This document shows positions 26,508 through 35,270 of a stretch of 64,000 nt of DNA, piece by piece. The stretch is from assembly GCA_043747875.1 (NCBI GenBank), contig JAYTOI010000192.1:11898-75897 (forward strand), written 5' to 3'. The notes below the pieces were generated by a model. It did no database searches, was not told the DNA's origin, and worked only from the letters and a program-made list of their open reading frames with translations. Every line of letters begins with the position of its first letter. Position 1 is the stretch's first letter. The DNA comes from CADEED01 sp043747875. GTDB taxonomy: Bacteria > Pseudomonadota > Gammaproteobacteria > Steroidobacterales > Steroidobacteraceae. The position numbers were made by a program, and so were the translations under genes.

Positions 26508-27379
26508 TGGCCTCCCGCATATTGCCCATCCTGATCCTGCTGGTCGCGCTCGTGCTGCTGGTCACGACGTCCACGTTCGTCGTCAGGGAGCAGGAGCTCG
26601 CGCTGCGCGTGCAATTGTCGAAGATCGTGCGCTCCGACTACGAGCCCGGATTGCACTTCAAGATTCCGTTCGTCGAGAACGTGGTCAAGTTCGATCGTCG
26701 CGTGCTCACGCGCAAGTTCGACGGCGAACAGTTCCTGACGAAGGAAGGCCAGAGTCTCACGGTCGACTACTACATCAAGTGGAAGATCATCGACGCCTCG
26801 CAGTTCTATCAGGCTACCGCTGGTGACGAGACCCAGGCCGGAAAGCTCATCGGCGAGAACGTGCAGGACGGCATCAAGAACGCCGTCGCGAAGCGCACGC
26901 TGCGCGACATCGTCGTCTCCGACCGCAACGCGATGGCCGGCGACGTGTTGCCGGCCGCCAGCCCCACTCTCGAGCGCGTCGGCATCCAGCTCATCGACGT
27001 GCGTCTGCAGCGTATCGACCTGCAGGAAGATGTCGCCTCACGCGTTTTCGAGAGCATGAAGCAGCAATTCGCCGGCATCGCGCTGGCGCAGCGTGGCGCG
27101 GGCGACCGCGAGTCGCAGAAGATCCGCTCCGACGCCGAACGTCGCGCTGTGGTCATCGTCGCCGACGCACAGGCCGAGGCACAGCGGATCCGCGGCGAGG
27201 GTGACTCGGACGCGACGGCCATCTACGCGAAGGCGTATTCGCGCAACCCCGAGTTCTATTCCTTCTATCGCAGCCTGCTGGCCTATCAAAATTCGCTCGG
27301 CAAGGATCGCGACGTGCTCGTGATCTCGCCCGACAGCGAGTTCTTCCAGTATCTGAAGAGCCCGGCGCCTCGGCGCTGA
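26507..27379 (+). CDS. hflC: FtsH protease modulator HflC (SPFH/stomatin family)
   Basis: Partner of HflK in the periplasmic-facing SPFH cage that regulates FtsH. 290 residues, with an N-terminal membrane helix (ILPILILLVALVLLVTTSTF), the SPFH core (FVVREQELALRVQLSKI, GLHFKIPFVENVVKFDRRV, AVAKRTLRDIVV), and the coiled-coil segment QKIRSDAERRAVVIVADAQA. It ends with SFYRSLLAYQNSLGKDRDVL and FFQYLKS as usual. It is coupled to hflK, and purA follows after 50 bases. Confidence 0.96.
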   Translation: MASRILPILILLVALVLLVTTSTFVVREQELALRVQLSKIVRSDYEPGLHFKIPFVENVVKFDRRVLTRKFDGEQFLTKEGQSLTVDYYIKWKIIDASQFYQATAGDETQAGKLIGENVQDGIKNAVAKRTLRDIVVSDRNAMAGDVLPAASPTLERVGIQLIDVRLQRIDLQEDVASRVFESMKQQFAGIALAQRGAGDRESQKIRSDAERRAVVIVADAQAEAQRIRGEGDSDATAIYAKAYSRNPEFYSFYRSLLAYQNSLGKDRDVLVISPDSEFFQYLKSPAPRR

Positions 27380-27429
27380 TCCGCTGACCTTTCGTTCCTT
27401 CGAGTCGGGCGCGTGCGCGCGTAATTCTC

Positions 27430-28722
27430 ATGTCCAAATTCGTCATCATCATCGGCACCCAGTGGGGTGACGAGGGCAAGGGCAAGGTCGTGGACCTGCT
27501 CACCGAGCGCGCCGCCGCAGTCGCGCGTTTCCAGGGCGGTCACAACGCCGGACATACGCTGGTCATCGGTGGCAAGAAGACCGTGCTGTCGCTGATCCCG
27601 TCGGGGATTCTCCACAAGAACGTCCAGTGCCTCATCGGCAACGGCGTGGTGCTGTCGCTGGAGGCATTGTTCCGCGAGGCGCAGACGCTGATCGACACCG
27701 GCGTCGACGTGTTCGCGCGGCTGCGCGTCTCGCCGAATTGCCCGCTCATCCTGCCGTCGCACGTCGCGCTCGACAAGGCACGCGAGGTAGCGCGTGGCGC
27801 GAACGCCATCGGCACGACGGGCCGTGGCATCGGGCCCGCCTACGAAGACAAGGTGGCGCGCCGCGCAGTGCGCGTGCAGGATCTCTTTGCGCGCGAAAAA
27901 TTTGCCGCCAAGCTGGGCGAGATCCTCGACTTCCACAACTTTACGCTGCAGAAGTATTTCAATACCGAGCCAGTCGATTTCCAGAAGACGCTCGACGAGC
28001 AACTCTCCTATGCCGAACGCGTGAAGCCGCTGGTCGCCGACGTGACACAGGCATTGGCCGACATCCGCAAGAATGGCGGCGACGTCATGTTCGAAGGCGC
28101 GCAGGGCGCCATGCTCGACATAGACCACGGCACGTATCCCTTCGTCACGTCGTCCAACACCACGGGCGGTTTCGCGGCCACCGGCACCGGCATCGGGCCG
28201 CGCTCGTTCGACTACGTGCTCGGCATCGTCAAGGCGTACACGACGCGCGTCGGCGCGGGTCCATTCCCCACCGAGCTGTTCGACGGCTACGGCGAGCATC
28301 TGTCGCGCGTCGGGCACGAGTTCGGCGCGGTCACCGGCCGCAAGCGCCGCTGCGGCTGGTTCGATGCGGTGGCGCTGCGCCGCTCCATCATCCACTCGAG
28401 CGTCTCGGGACTTTGTTTGACCAAACTCGACGTGCTCGACGGCCTCGACTCGCTGCAGATCTGCGTCGGGTATAAATCCGACGGCCGGGTGTCCGAGCAT
28501 CCGCCGCTGTTCGCCGATGCCTTCGCGGAAGTGGAACCGGTGTATGAGGAAATGCCAGGCTGGCAAGAATCGACCATCGGAGTCACGTCGTACGACGCGC
28601 TGCCGCTCAATGCGCGCGCGTATCTGGCGCGCCTGCAGGAGCTGGCCGGCGTGCCCATCGACATCGTCTCGACCGGACCGGATCGCGAGCAGACCATCGT
28701 GTTGAGGCATCCGTTCGACTGA
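27430..28722 (+). CDS. purA: Adenylosuccinate synthetase
   Basis: GTP-dependent conversion of IMP and aspartate to adenylosuccinate in AMP synthesis. 430 residues, with GTQWGDEGKGKVVDLL at the N-terminus, GGHNAGHT, GTTGRGIGPAYEDK, the ATP/GTP-site region NTTGGFAATGTGIGP, and C-terminal LCLTKLDVLDGLD. This is the usual end of the hfq-hfl run. An accessory region begins directly after it. Confidence 0.97.
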   Translation: MSKFVIIIGTQWGDEGKGKVVDLLTERAAAVARFQGGHNAGHTLVIGGKKTVLSLIPSGILHKNVQCLIGNGVVLSLEALFREAQTLIDTGVDVFARLRVSPNCPLILPSHVALDKAREVARGANAIGTTGRGIGPAYEDKVARRAVRVQDLFAREKFAAKLGEILDFHNFTLQKYFNTEPVDFQKTLDEQLSYAERVKPLVADVTQALADIRKNGGDVMFEGAQGAMLDIDHGTYPFVTSSNTTGGFAATGTGIGPRSFDYVLGIVKAYTTRVGAGPFPTELFDGYGEHLSRVGHEFGAVTGRKRRCGWFDAVALRRSIIHSSVSGLCLTKLDVLDGLDSLQICVGYKSDGRVSEHPPLFADAFAEVEPVYEEMPGWQESTIGVTSYDALPLNARAYLARLQELAGVPIDIVSTGPDREQTIVLRHPFD

Positions 28723-28788
28723 ACGAACCAGCAGCCGGCGTCCATCCCTTTGCTCGAGCGGCTGCATTCAGCGAGGTTTGAGTGCGAA

Positions 28789-29316
28789 ATGGCCCGCTTC
28801 ACCGTTGACAACAAACACTACCTCGCCATCGCGCAGTTCTACGGTTGCCGTCGCACACAGCGATCGCAAGTGCCCTTGATTGCGCACGTCGACGAAGGTC
28901 TCGCGATCCTCGACGCCATCGGCGCATCGACGAACGCGCGCGAGGCGTTCTGCCTGCATCCGCTGCTGCAGCGTGACGATGATCTGGTGCGCTCGCGCCA
29001 GCCGGGCTCCATCCTCGAACTGTGCTCGCCGGACCCGAGGCCCCTCATGTTGGCGATGGAATACCGGCGGTGCGCAAACGCCTATCTGTCGCATCATTTC
29101 AGAAGTGAAGCTGACGTCGTCGCGCTGAGCGCCGAGCCTGAAGTAAACGACATGCTGGTTGCCGACAAAGTGCAGAATCGCAAGGATTTCGAGATTCATC
29201 ATCTCCACACGCACCAGGACGTGGAAATCCTCGTGAGCTACTTCGGCAACTGGCTGCGCGCGCTCGGCATCACCGAGCAACGCTACATCGATCTCAGGCG
29301 AATCCTGGTCGGCTGA
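28789..29316 (+). CDS. Unassigned 175-residue protein with conserved-looking His/Asp motifs
   Basis: I do not recognise the family with confidence. The protein has SQVPLIAHVDEGLAIL, FCLHPLLQRDDDL, LAMEYRRCANAYLSHHF, VNDMLVADKVQNRKDFEIHH and HTHQDVEILVSYFGNWLRAL. The ordered His and Asp positions are reminiscent of HD-type metal phosphohydrolases but do not prove it. I chose ATG 28789 (GAGG twelve bases upstream); an in-frame start at 28750 would add 13 residues. It is 22 bases upstream of acpH and may be cotranscribed. The base use is like the neighbouring genes. Confidence 0.65.
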   Translation: MARFTVDNKHYLAIAQFYGCRRTQRSQVPLIAHVDEGLAILDAIGASTNAREAFCLHPLLQRDDDLVRSRQPGSILELCSPDPRPLMLAMEYRRCANAYLSHHFRSEADVVALSAEPEVNDMLVADKVQNRKDFEIHHLHTHQDVEILVSYFGNWLRALGITEQRYIDLRRILVG

Positions 29317-29338
29317 GCCGCCCGCTACGGCACAGTGC

Positions 29339-29941
29339 TTGAACTTTCTGGCGCACATCCTGCTCGCACCGGACACCGAGGCCAGAGTGGGTGCGTTGCT
29401 GGGCGACTTCGTGAAGGCGACGACCGAGGCCGAGTTCGGGCCGGTAATCCATCGCGAAATCCTGCTGCACCGGAAGATCGACGGCTTCACGGATTCGCAT
29501 CCTGCGGTCAGGGCAGCGAAGGCGCTGTTTCGACGCGAGACACGCAGGTTTGCGGGGATCCTGCTCGATGTTTTCTACGATCATCTGCTGGCACGCGACT
29601 GGGCGCGGTACTGCGCCCGGCCGCTGCCCGACTTCGTGCGCGAGTTTTACCGGGATGCGGAGCGATATCGCGCGCGGTTCCCACCGCCGTTCGCCCGCGC
29701 GTTCGATTCCATGGTGGCGGATGACTGGCTGCAGTCATACCGCACATTCGCCGGCGTTCAGGAGACCGTTCAGCGCATCGGGATGCGGCGGCCCAAATTT
29801 GTCGCGCCTCTCGGCGAGGGGCTTGCCGATCTGCACGATCACGACGCGATGATCGCGGCCGACTTCGGCAAATTTTTCGCCGAGCTGTCCTGTTACACGG
29901 AGCAGTGCCGCGCATCGTGCTCCACTGCAGGCCGGAGCTGA
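29339..29941 (+). CDS. acpH: Acyl carrier protein phosphodiesterase
   Basis: Removes the phosphopantetheine group from acyl carrier protein (ACP hydrolyase, HD-like alpha-helical fold). The 200-residue protein starts with the typical MNFLAHILLAPDTEARVGALLGDF, then HRKIDGFTDSHPAV, GILLDVFYDHLLARDW and FYRDAERYRARFPPPFARAF, the metal-site segments of the family. The start is TTG 29339; no in-frame ATG fits. The family in E. coli is 193 residues. Confidence 0.88.
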   Translation: MNFLAHILLAPDTEARVGALLGDFVKATTEAEFGPVIHREILLHRKIDGFTDSHPAVRAAKALFRRETRRFAGILLDVFYDHLLARDWARYCARPLPDFVREFYRDAERYRARFPPPFARAFDSMVADDWLQSYRTFAGVQETVQRIGMRRPKFVAPLGEGLADLHDHDAMIAADFGKFFAELSCYTEQCRASCSTAGRS

Positions 29942-30036
29942 CAGCCGCTCGCATCGATCGTCCCTTGCGCCGGCAATCTAATGACTAAATACTATTTTGC
30001 TCCGGCTGCGGCGCGCCGGGTTGTTTTGCCCGGCCG

Positions 30037-30153
30037 GTGACCCAGGTCGCGCATGATGCCGCCGCGCAGGCGCCGCCGCTTCCGGACCGGCCCTGACCCC
30101 TGTTCCCGAGTGCCGACGGTACGCTGCTCGAGCTCGCGGATACGACGGCGAGG
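30037..30153 (+). pseudogene. Decayed otsB 5' fragment (partial duplicate of the downstream gene)
   Basis: Read from GTG 30037, the frame gives VTQVAHDAAAQAPPLPDRP, then TGA (30094-30096), then PLFPSADGTLLELADTTAR. The intact otsB about 270 bases downstream reads MQVADHAALQATPLPDRP, then W, then CLFLDVDGTLLELAHTPGA. Thirty-odd positions align without gaps, with the stop replacing the Trp codon (TGG to TGA). The first Asp of the HAD motif is lost (DVD to SAD). Many differences are at third codon positions (GAT/GAC, CGC/CGG, CCC/CCG, GGC/GGT), so the copy diverged while still translated, or came from a diverged otsB. Similarity fades after about 30153. The rest of the 29942-30302 gap shows a small hairpin (30015-30034) and no gene. 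Confidence 0.75.
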
Positions 30154-30302
30154 ATTTTTTTCCGGATTTCGTGGTGCGGTTGTGGAGCGCGTAGGCGATG
30201 TCCGACATACGGCGGCCATCTCGACCGCTTGCGAGACAATTCTTTCGCCTAACTACTGGAATCTCGGCGGCCGAAGCGCGCGCGGGTTCTTATACTGGGC
30301 GG

Positions 30303-31064
30303 ATGATCATGCAGGTTGCCGACCATGCCGCGCTGCAGGCGACGCCGCTTCCCGATCGCCCCTGGTGCCTGTTCCTCGACGTGGACGGCACGCTGCTCGA
30401 GCTCGCGCACACTCCAGGCGCCGTGGTCGTCGATCACGATCTCCTGGCGCTGTTGGGAACGCTGCGTGACGCGGCTGGCGGCGCGCTGGCGCTGGTGAGC
30501 GGCCGCACGATCGCCGATCTCGACCGTTTGTTCGGCGTGCTGGCCCTGCCGGCGGCCGGACTGCACGGCTGCCAGCGGCGCGACTCCGCGGGCACGCTGC
30601 ACGTCGCGCCCATAGTGTGCGACCAATTGGTGGCGCTGCGGCTCGGACTGCAGGACCTCGTGGTGCGTTACGACGGGCTCATGCTCGAGGACAAGGGCGC
30701 GGGGCTGGCGTTGCATTTCCAGGGCGCGCCCGAGCTCGAGCACATGTTGCGCGCGCAGGCGGCGCTGCTGGCGGGACCGTTGGTGCCCGAGTTCACGCTG
30801 CTCGACGGTCATTGCGTGATCGAGGTCAAACCCGCGGCGCACACCAAAGACAGCGCCGTCACCAGCTTCATGCGCGAGCCGCCGTTCGCGGGTCGCGTGC
30901 CCATCTTCATCGGCGACGATCAGACCGATTACGGCGGCTTCGCGGCGGTGCGGCGTTTCCACGGGCTCGCGATCGCGGTGGGGCCACGTGTGAAATCCGA
31001 GAGGTGGCTGCCGGGGCCGCGTGCAGTGCGCGACTGGCTGCAGCAGTTGGCGGCACGCCCGTGA
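30303..31064 (+). CDS. otsB: Trehalose-6-phosphate phosphatase
   Basis: Dephosphorylates trehalose-6-phosphate made by OtsA. A 253-residue HAD phosphatase with motif I FLDVDGTLLELA, motif II LVSGRTIADLDRLFG, LHGCQRRD, the Lys-containing KGAGLALHF, CVIEVKPAAHTKDSAV, and motif IV FIGDDQTDYGGFAAV. ATG 30303 is adopted. ATG 30309, two codons later, has better spacing from GGGCGG (30297-30302). Its stop overlaps the GTG of the GH15 gene. Its products are compatible solutes for osmotic and desiccation stress. Confidence 0.95.
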   Translation: MIMQVADHAALQATPLPDRPWCLFLDVDGTLLELAHTPGAVVVDHDLLALLGTLRDAAGGALALVSGRTIADLDRLFGVLALPAAGLHGCQRRDSAGTLHVAPIVCDQLVALRLGLQDLVVRYDGLMLEDKGAGLALHFQGAPELEHMLRAQAALLAGPLVPEFTLLDGHCVIEVKPAAHTKDSAVTSFMREPPFAGRVPIFIGDDQTDYGGFAAVRRFHGLAIAVGPRVKSERWLPGPRAVRDWLQQLAARP

Positions 31065-32839
31065 ACTACGGCGTCATCGGCAATTGTCAGGTGGCGGCGC
31101 TGATCGACGAGCAGGCGCGCATGGTCTGGGCCTGCCTGCCGCGTCCCGATGGCGATCCGGTGTTCTCGGCGCTGCTGCAGAAAGAGGGCGGCGCGTCGTC
31201 GACCGGCGTCTTCGCCATCGACATGATCGACCTCAAGCGCAGCGAGCAGGCCTATCTACGCAATTCCGCGATCATCGAGACGCGCATGTATGACGCGCAT
31301 GGCGGCATCCTGCGCATCGTGGACTTCGCGCCGCGTTTCCGCAGCCGCGGCCGCGTGTTCCGGCCGATGATGTTCGTGCGCAGCGTCGAGCCGATCTCGG
31401 GCCGCCCGACACTGCGGCTGCGACTGCGTCCGACCGCTGGATTCGGCGAGCGCTGCGAGCCCGGCGTCACCGGCTCGCATCACATCCGCTTCGCCGCCGA
31501 CGGGCTGCACTATCGCGTCACCACCGACGCGTCGCTGGCCGCATTGCTCGAGGATCGCCCCACGGTGCTCGAGCAGCCGCTGCACTTCGTGATCGGGCCC
31601 GACGAGACGCTGCAGGAGTCCCCGGCGGCGCTGGCGCGCGAGTTCATGGGCGCGACGCTGACGTACTGGCAGGAGTGGGTGCGCACCCTCGCGGTGCCCG
31701 CCGACTGGCAGGACGCGGTGATCCGCGCGGCGATCACCTTGAAGCTGTGCACGTACGAGGACACGGGCGCGGTGCTCGCGGCACTCACCACTTCGATTCC
31801 CGAGGCGGCGCACAGCACGCGCAACTGGGACTACCGCTATTGCTGGCTGCGCGACAGCTACTTCGTGATCCAGACCCTGAACCGGCTCGGCGCGACGCGC
31901 ACCATGGAGGCCTATCTACATTACATAGACCACATCATCGCGACCTCCACCGCGGATACGCTGCAGCCGCTGTATGGCATCACCGGCAATCCGCGCGCCG
32001 AGGAGAAGATCGCCACGAGCCTGTCGGGCTATCGCGGCATGGGGCCGGTGCGCTATGGCAACCTGGCAGCCGAGCAGGTCCAGCACGACGTGTACGGCTC
32101 GGTGATCCTCGCGGCCACGCAGTTGTTCTTCGACGAGCGACTGGTGCGGTCGGGCGACCAGACTCTGCTCGAGCGGCTCTACAGATTGGGCAAGCGGGCC
32201 GTGGCGACCTTCGAGGAGCCCGACGCGGGTCCGTGGGAATTTCGCGGCAAGCTGCAGCGGCACACGTTCTCAGCCGCGATCTCCTGGGCCGGCTGCGACC
32301 GCCTGAGCCGCATCGCACGGCGCGTCGGCGATGGCAACGCGGCGCGCGAGTGGGGTGCGCGGGCCAAATACATGAAGCAGGAGATCCTCGCCGGCGCGTG
32401 GAGCGAGGAGCGCCAGTCCTTCACCTCGGCGTTCGGCAACCGCGATCTCGACGCGACCACGCTGCTGCTACCCGAGCTCGGATTGCTGCCGGCCACCGAT
32501 CCACGGTTCCTCAAGACGCTCGAGCGCATCGAAGAAGAACTGCTCACCGGCGATCTGCTGTTCCGCTACAAACACGCCGACGATTTTGGCGCGCCCGAAA
32601 ACGCGTTCACCATCTGCGCGTTCTGGTACGTGAACGCGCTCGCCGCCGCGGGACGCATGGACGAGGCGCGCGAGCGGTTCTCGCGCCTGCTCGAGATGCG
32701 CAATCCACTCGGCCTGCTTTCCGAGGACATCTCACCCGTCAGCCGCGAGCTGTGGGGAAACTTTCCGCAGACCTACAGCATGGTGGGAGTCATCGGCAGT
32801 GCGCTGCGGCTCTCGCGCAGTTGGGAGGAAATCGTATGA
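31061..32839 (+). CDS. Glycoside hydrolase family 15 protein (glucoamylase/trehalase-like)
   Basis: A 592-residue GH15 protein: an N-terminal beta-sandwich (YGVIGNCQVAALIDEQARMVWACLPR-type opening, shown here as YGVIGNCQVAALID) and an (alpha/alpha)6 catalytic barrel. Typical marks are TRNWDYRYCWLRDSYFV, GYRGMGPVRYGNLAAEQ, QHDVYGSVILAATQLF, WEFRGKLQRHTFSAAISWAG and ENAFTICAFWYVNALA. GTG 31061 overlaps the otsB stop, and its own stop overlaps the otsA ATG. All three genes should be made together. GH15 members act on alpha-glucosides, and some bacterial ones hydrolyse trehalose. Sitting inside an otsBA operon, trehalase or glucan side-activity is plausible, but the substrate is not proved by sequence. 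No signal peptide is visible, so it is cytoplasmic. Confidence 0.92.
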   Translation: MNYGVIGNCQVAALIDEQARMVWACLPRPDGDPVFSALLQKEGGASSTGVFAIDMIDLKRSEQAYLRNSAIIETRMYDAHGGILRIVDFAPRFRSRGRVFRPMMFVRSVEPISGRPTLRLRLRPTAGFGERCEPGVTGSHHIRFAADGLHYRVTTDASLAALLEDRPTVLEQPLHFVIGPDETLQESPAALAREFMGATLTYWQEWVRTLAVPADWQDAVIRAAITLKLCTYEDTGAVLAALTTSIPEAAHSTRNWDYRYCWLRDSYFVIQTLNRLGATRTMEAYLHYIDHIIATSTADTLQPLYGITGNPRAEEKIATSLSGYRGMGPVRYGNLAAEQVQHDVYGSVILAATQLFFDERLVRSGDQTLLERLYRLGKRAVATFEEPDAGPWEFRGKLQRHTFSAAISWAGCDRLSRIARRVGDGNAAREWGARAKYMKQEILAGAWSEERQSFTSAFGNRDLDATTLLLPELGLLPATDPRFLKTLERIEEELLTGDLLFRYKHADDFGAPENAFTICAFWYVNALAAAGRMDEARERFSRLLEMRNPLGLLSEDISPVSRELWGNFPQTYSMVGVIGSALRLSRSWEEIV

Positions 32840-34248
32840 GTCGTCTGGTCGCGGTTTCTAACCGCATTTCCGTGCCCAAGCGGGGCGCGGCGCCCGGCGG
32901 TCTCGCGGTCGGCCTGCTGGCGGCCATGCAGGCGCGGCGCGGCCTGTGGTTCGGGTGGGATGGCGACACGAACGATACCGCGGCGACTGACCCAGCCGTC
33001 GTTCGTCAGGACGGCATCACGTACGCGTCCATCGATTTCGACCGGACCGAATACAAGGAATTCTACCTGGGCTTCTGCAATGGCACGTTGTGGCCGCTGT
33101 TCCACTACTTCGTGGACAGCTTCCGTTACAACGACGTGCAGTATGAGGCCTATCAGCGCATGAATCAGCGCTACGCCAAACTACTGGCGCCGATGCTGGA
33201 GCCCGACGATCTCATCTGGGTGCACGACTTTCACCTGTTCCCGCTGGCGCAGAAGCTGCGCGAGGCGGGCGTGCGGCAGCCGATCGGGCTGTTCCTGCAC
33301 ATACCGTTCCCGAACATCGAAGTGCTGCGCGTGCTGCCGGTGTACGGCGAGCTGCTGCAGTCGATGCTGGCCTTCGACGTCATCGGCTTCCAGACCGAGA
33401 CCGATGCGCAGGCTTTCCGCTCGGCCGTGGCGTTCCTCTGGGGTCCGCAGGCGCTGGTGGGTGACGACGCGGTGGCCCACGGCGGCCGGCGCGTGCTCAC
33501 GCGCGTCTTTCCGATTGGCGTGAATGTCGAAGCGATTCAGCGCGAGGCGATCGAGTCGCAGAGTACCGAGGCCTGCAAGCGCATGGTCGCCGGCATGTTG
33601 GGTCGCAAGCTCATGATCGGCGTCGACCGGCTCGACTACAGCAAGGGTCTCGTCGAGCGCTTCAAAGCCTATGAACGTTTCCTCGAGACGCATCCCGAGA
33701 ACCAGAATCGCGTATCGTTCCTGCAGATCGCTCCGCTGTCGCGCAGCGACGTGCGCGCGTACGGCGAGATCCGGCGCGACCTCGAGCAAACTACCGGGCG
33801 CACCAACGGGCGCTTCGCGGACACGGACTGGACGCCGATCCGCTATCTCAACCGCAACTTCCCGCACGACGTGCTCATGGGCTTCATGCGATCGGCGCTC
33901 ATCGGCATCGTGACGCCGGTGCGCGACGGCATGAACCTGGTCGCCAAGGAATTCGTCGCGGCGCAGGACCCCGGCGATCCCGGCGTGCTCATCTTGTCGA
34001 CGCTGGCGGGGGCGGCGCGCGAGCTCACGAGCGCAGTCATGGTGAATCCGTACGACACGCGCGGCATGGCGCACGCGATCCAGCAGGCGTTCAACATGCC
34101 GCTCGCGGAGCGGCGCGAGCGGCACCAGGCGATGCTCGAGGTGATCACGCGCAATTCCATCGACGCGTGGCACACGAGCTTCGTCGATACGCTCGAGTCC
34201 GTGCGCGAGCGCGCCGACCCGCCGGCCCGTGCGCGCAAAGTAGGCTGA
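32836..34248 (+). CDS. otsA: Alpha,alpha-trehalose-phosphate synthase (UDP-forming)
   Basis: Makes trehalose-6-phosphate from UDP-glucose and glucose-6-phosphate (GT20). A 470-residue protein with VSNRISVPKRG, GGLAVGL, WFGWDGD, LIWVHDFHLFPLAQ, LHIPFPNIEVLRVLP, GVDRLDYSKGLVERF and PVRDGMNLVAKEFVAAQ, all GT20 marks including the donor-binding RDGMNLVAKE. GGAGGAA precedes the ATG inside the GH15 3' end. It ends the otsB-GH15-otsA operon; the hydrolase pseudogene opposite is convergent. Confidence 0.97.
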   Translation: MSRLVAVSNRISVPKRGAAPGGLAVGLLAAMQARRGLWFGWDGDTNDTAATDPAVVRQDGITYASIDFDRTEYKEFYLGFCNGTLWPLFHYFVDSFRYNDVQYEAYQRMNQRYAKLLAPMLEPDDLIWVHDFHLFPLAQKLREAGVRQPIGLFLHIPFPNIEVLRVLPVYGELLQSMLAFDVIGFQTETDAQAFRSAVAFLWGPQALVGDDAVAHGGRRVLTRVFPIGVNVEAIQREAIESQSTEACKRMVAGMLGRKLMIGVDRLDYSKGLVERFKAYERFLETHPENQNRVSFLQIAPLSRSDVRAYGEIRRDLEQTTGRTNGRFADTDWTPIRYLNRNFPHDVLMGFMRSALIGIVTPVRDGMNLVAKEFVAAQDPGDPGVLILSTLAGAARELTSAVMVNPYDTRGMAHAIQQAFNMPLAERRERHQAMLEVITRNSIDAWHTSFVDTLESVRERADPPARARKVG

Positions 34249-34300
34249 GGCATCCGAGTCGGGTCGGCTTTCGCACGCACGCATCCACGGCAACGCAGCC

Positions 34301-35202
34301 TCAGGGTCGGTTGGTCCGCACCCGCGCGCGGCCGTACTGGCCCTCGACGCGGCCGTGCCGCGCGAAGGCGCGCAGGATCTCGAAGTACCCGGCAGCGTAG
34401 CGCGTGGAAACGCGGCTGCCGTCGGCGGCCAGCCGGTATTCCGTCATGCCGTGTTCCGCCCCCGGGAACATCGCGATGGTGATCGGTTTGCCGGCGTCGA
34501 TGAGCCCACCGAGCAGGCGCGCAGTCTCGGCGGAGGGCGCGTCGAAATCGTCTTCACCGGGCACCCACAGTTGCGGCGTCTCGAGCGCGCGCAGCGCGTC
34601 GAAGGCAGCGTAGCCCCGCGTGAACTTGCTCTCGACAACCACGTGCACGGCCTTCGCCACTTCGAATGCCCGCGCGATCTCGTCGGGCCCATGGCCCTTC
34701 GAGCGCATCTCGCGCTCGATGGCCTGCAGGTCCTCGTCGATCACCGACACCGCGAGGCCGTACGCCACGATCACGAAGTCGACCGGCGCGACTCGAGCGG
34801 CCAGTGGCGCCACCCAGCCACCCTTGCTGGTGCCGAGATAGCCCACGCGTCCGGTGCGTTTGCCCGCCAGCCGCCGCGCATCCTGCATCGCCAGCACGGC
34901 ATCGCCCGCGAGTAGTTCGAAGTCCTGCGTGTAGGTGCCGCCGGATTCGCCGTGCCGCGCTTGTCGTAGACATATACCCCGATACCGCGCGCGGGCAGCA
35001 GCCGCTGCTGTCCTCCGAGCCGTGCACGAGCACGGCAATCGGTACCCGGCCGGCGCCAGGCGGCAACACGAGTCTGCCGGCGAGCGTGGTGCCACGCGAA
35101 TCGAACTGCGACTCGGTGGTGACCGACGCGACAGTCACTCGCGGCCGCGCCGAACGACGGTGACAGCGACAGCAGCAGTGCCGCAAATGTTCTCGAAAAC
35201 AT
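34301..35202 (-). pseudogene. Alpha/beta hydrolase disrupted by frameshifts
   Basis: Pieces of one secreted serine hydrolase occur in three frames. From ATG 35202 a signal peptide reads MFSRTFAALLLSLSPSFGAA. Near 35140 the frame changes to VTVASVTTESQFDSRGTTLAGRLVL...VLVHGSEDS (first half only quoted). Near 35005 it changes to RLLPARGIGVYVYDKRGT. Near 34952 it changes again to GESGGTYTQDFELL and continues to the end. The last shift is explained by one missing G. The downstream half keeps the nucleophile elbow GTSKGGW, the acidic GEDDFDAP and the His region GAEHGMTEY. A short deletion seems to accompany the 35005 shift. It is either a decaying gene or an assembly with several indels. It would be the last gene of the carbohydrate locus. 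Confidence 0.75.
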
Positions 35203-35270
35203 GTCGACGACTCCCAGTTCTGGACCACAGACCTTGGGAATGCACACGGCGCCGACGGGTTGCAGGCCAC

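Noticed and set aside
30015..30034. GCCGGG/CCCGGC hairpin as a terminator of acpH
   Set aside because: The T-run is inside the loop and not after the stem, so it is not a convincing intrinsic terminator.
29978..30239. Several overlapping minus-strand frames opposite the otsB remnant
   Set aside because: They have no family resemblance and no ribosome-binding site, and the plus strand explains the region as a decayed otsB.
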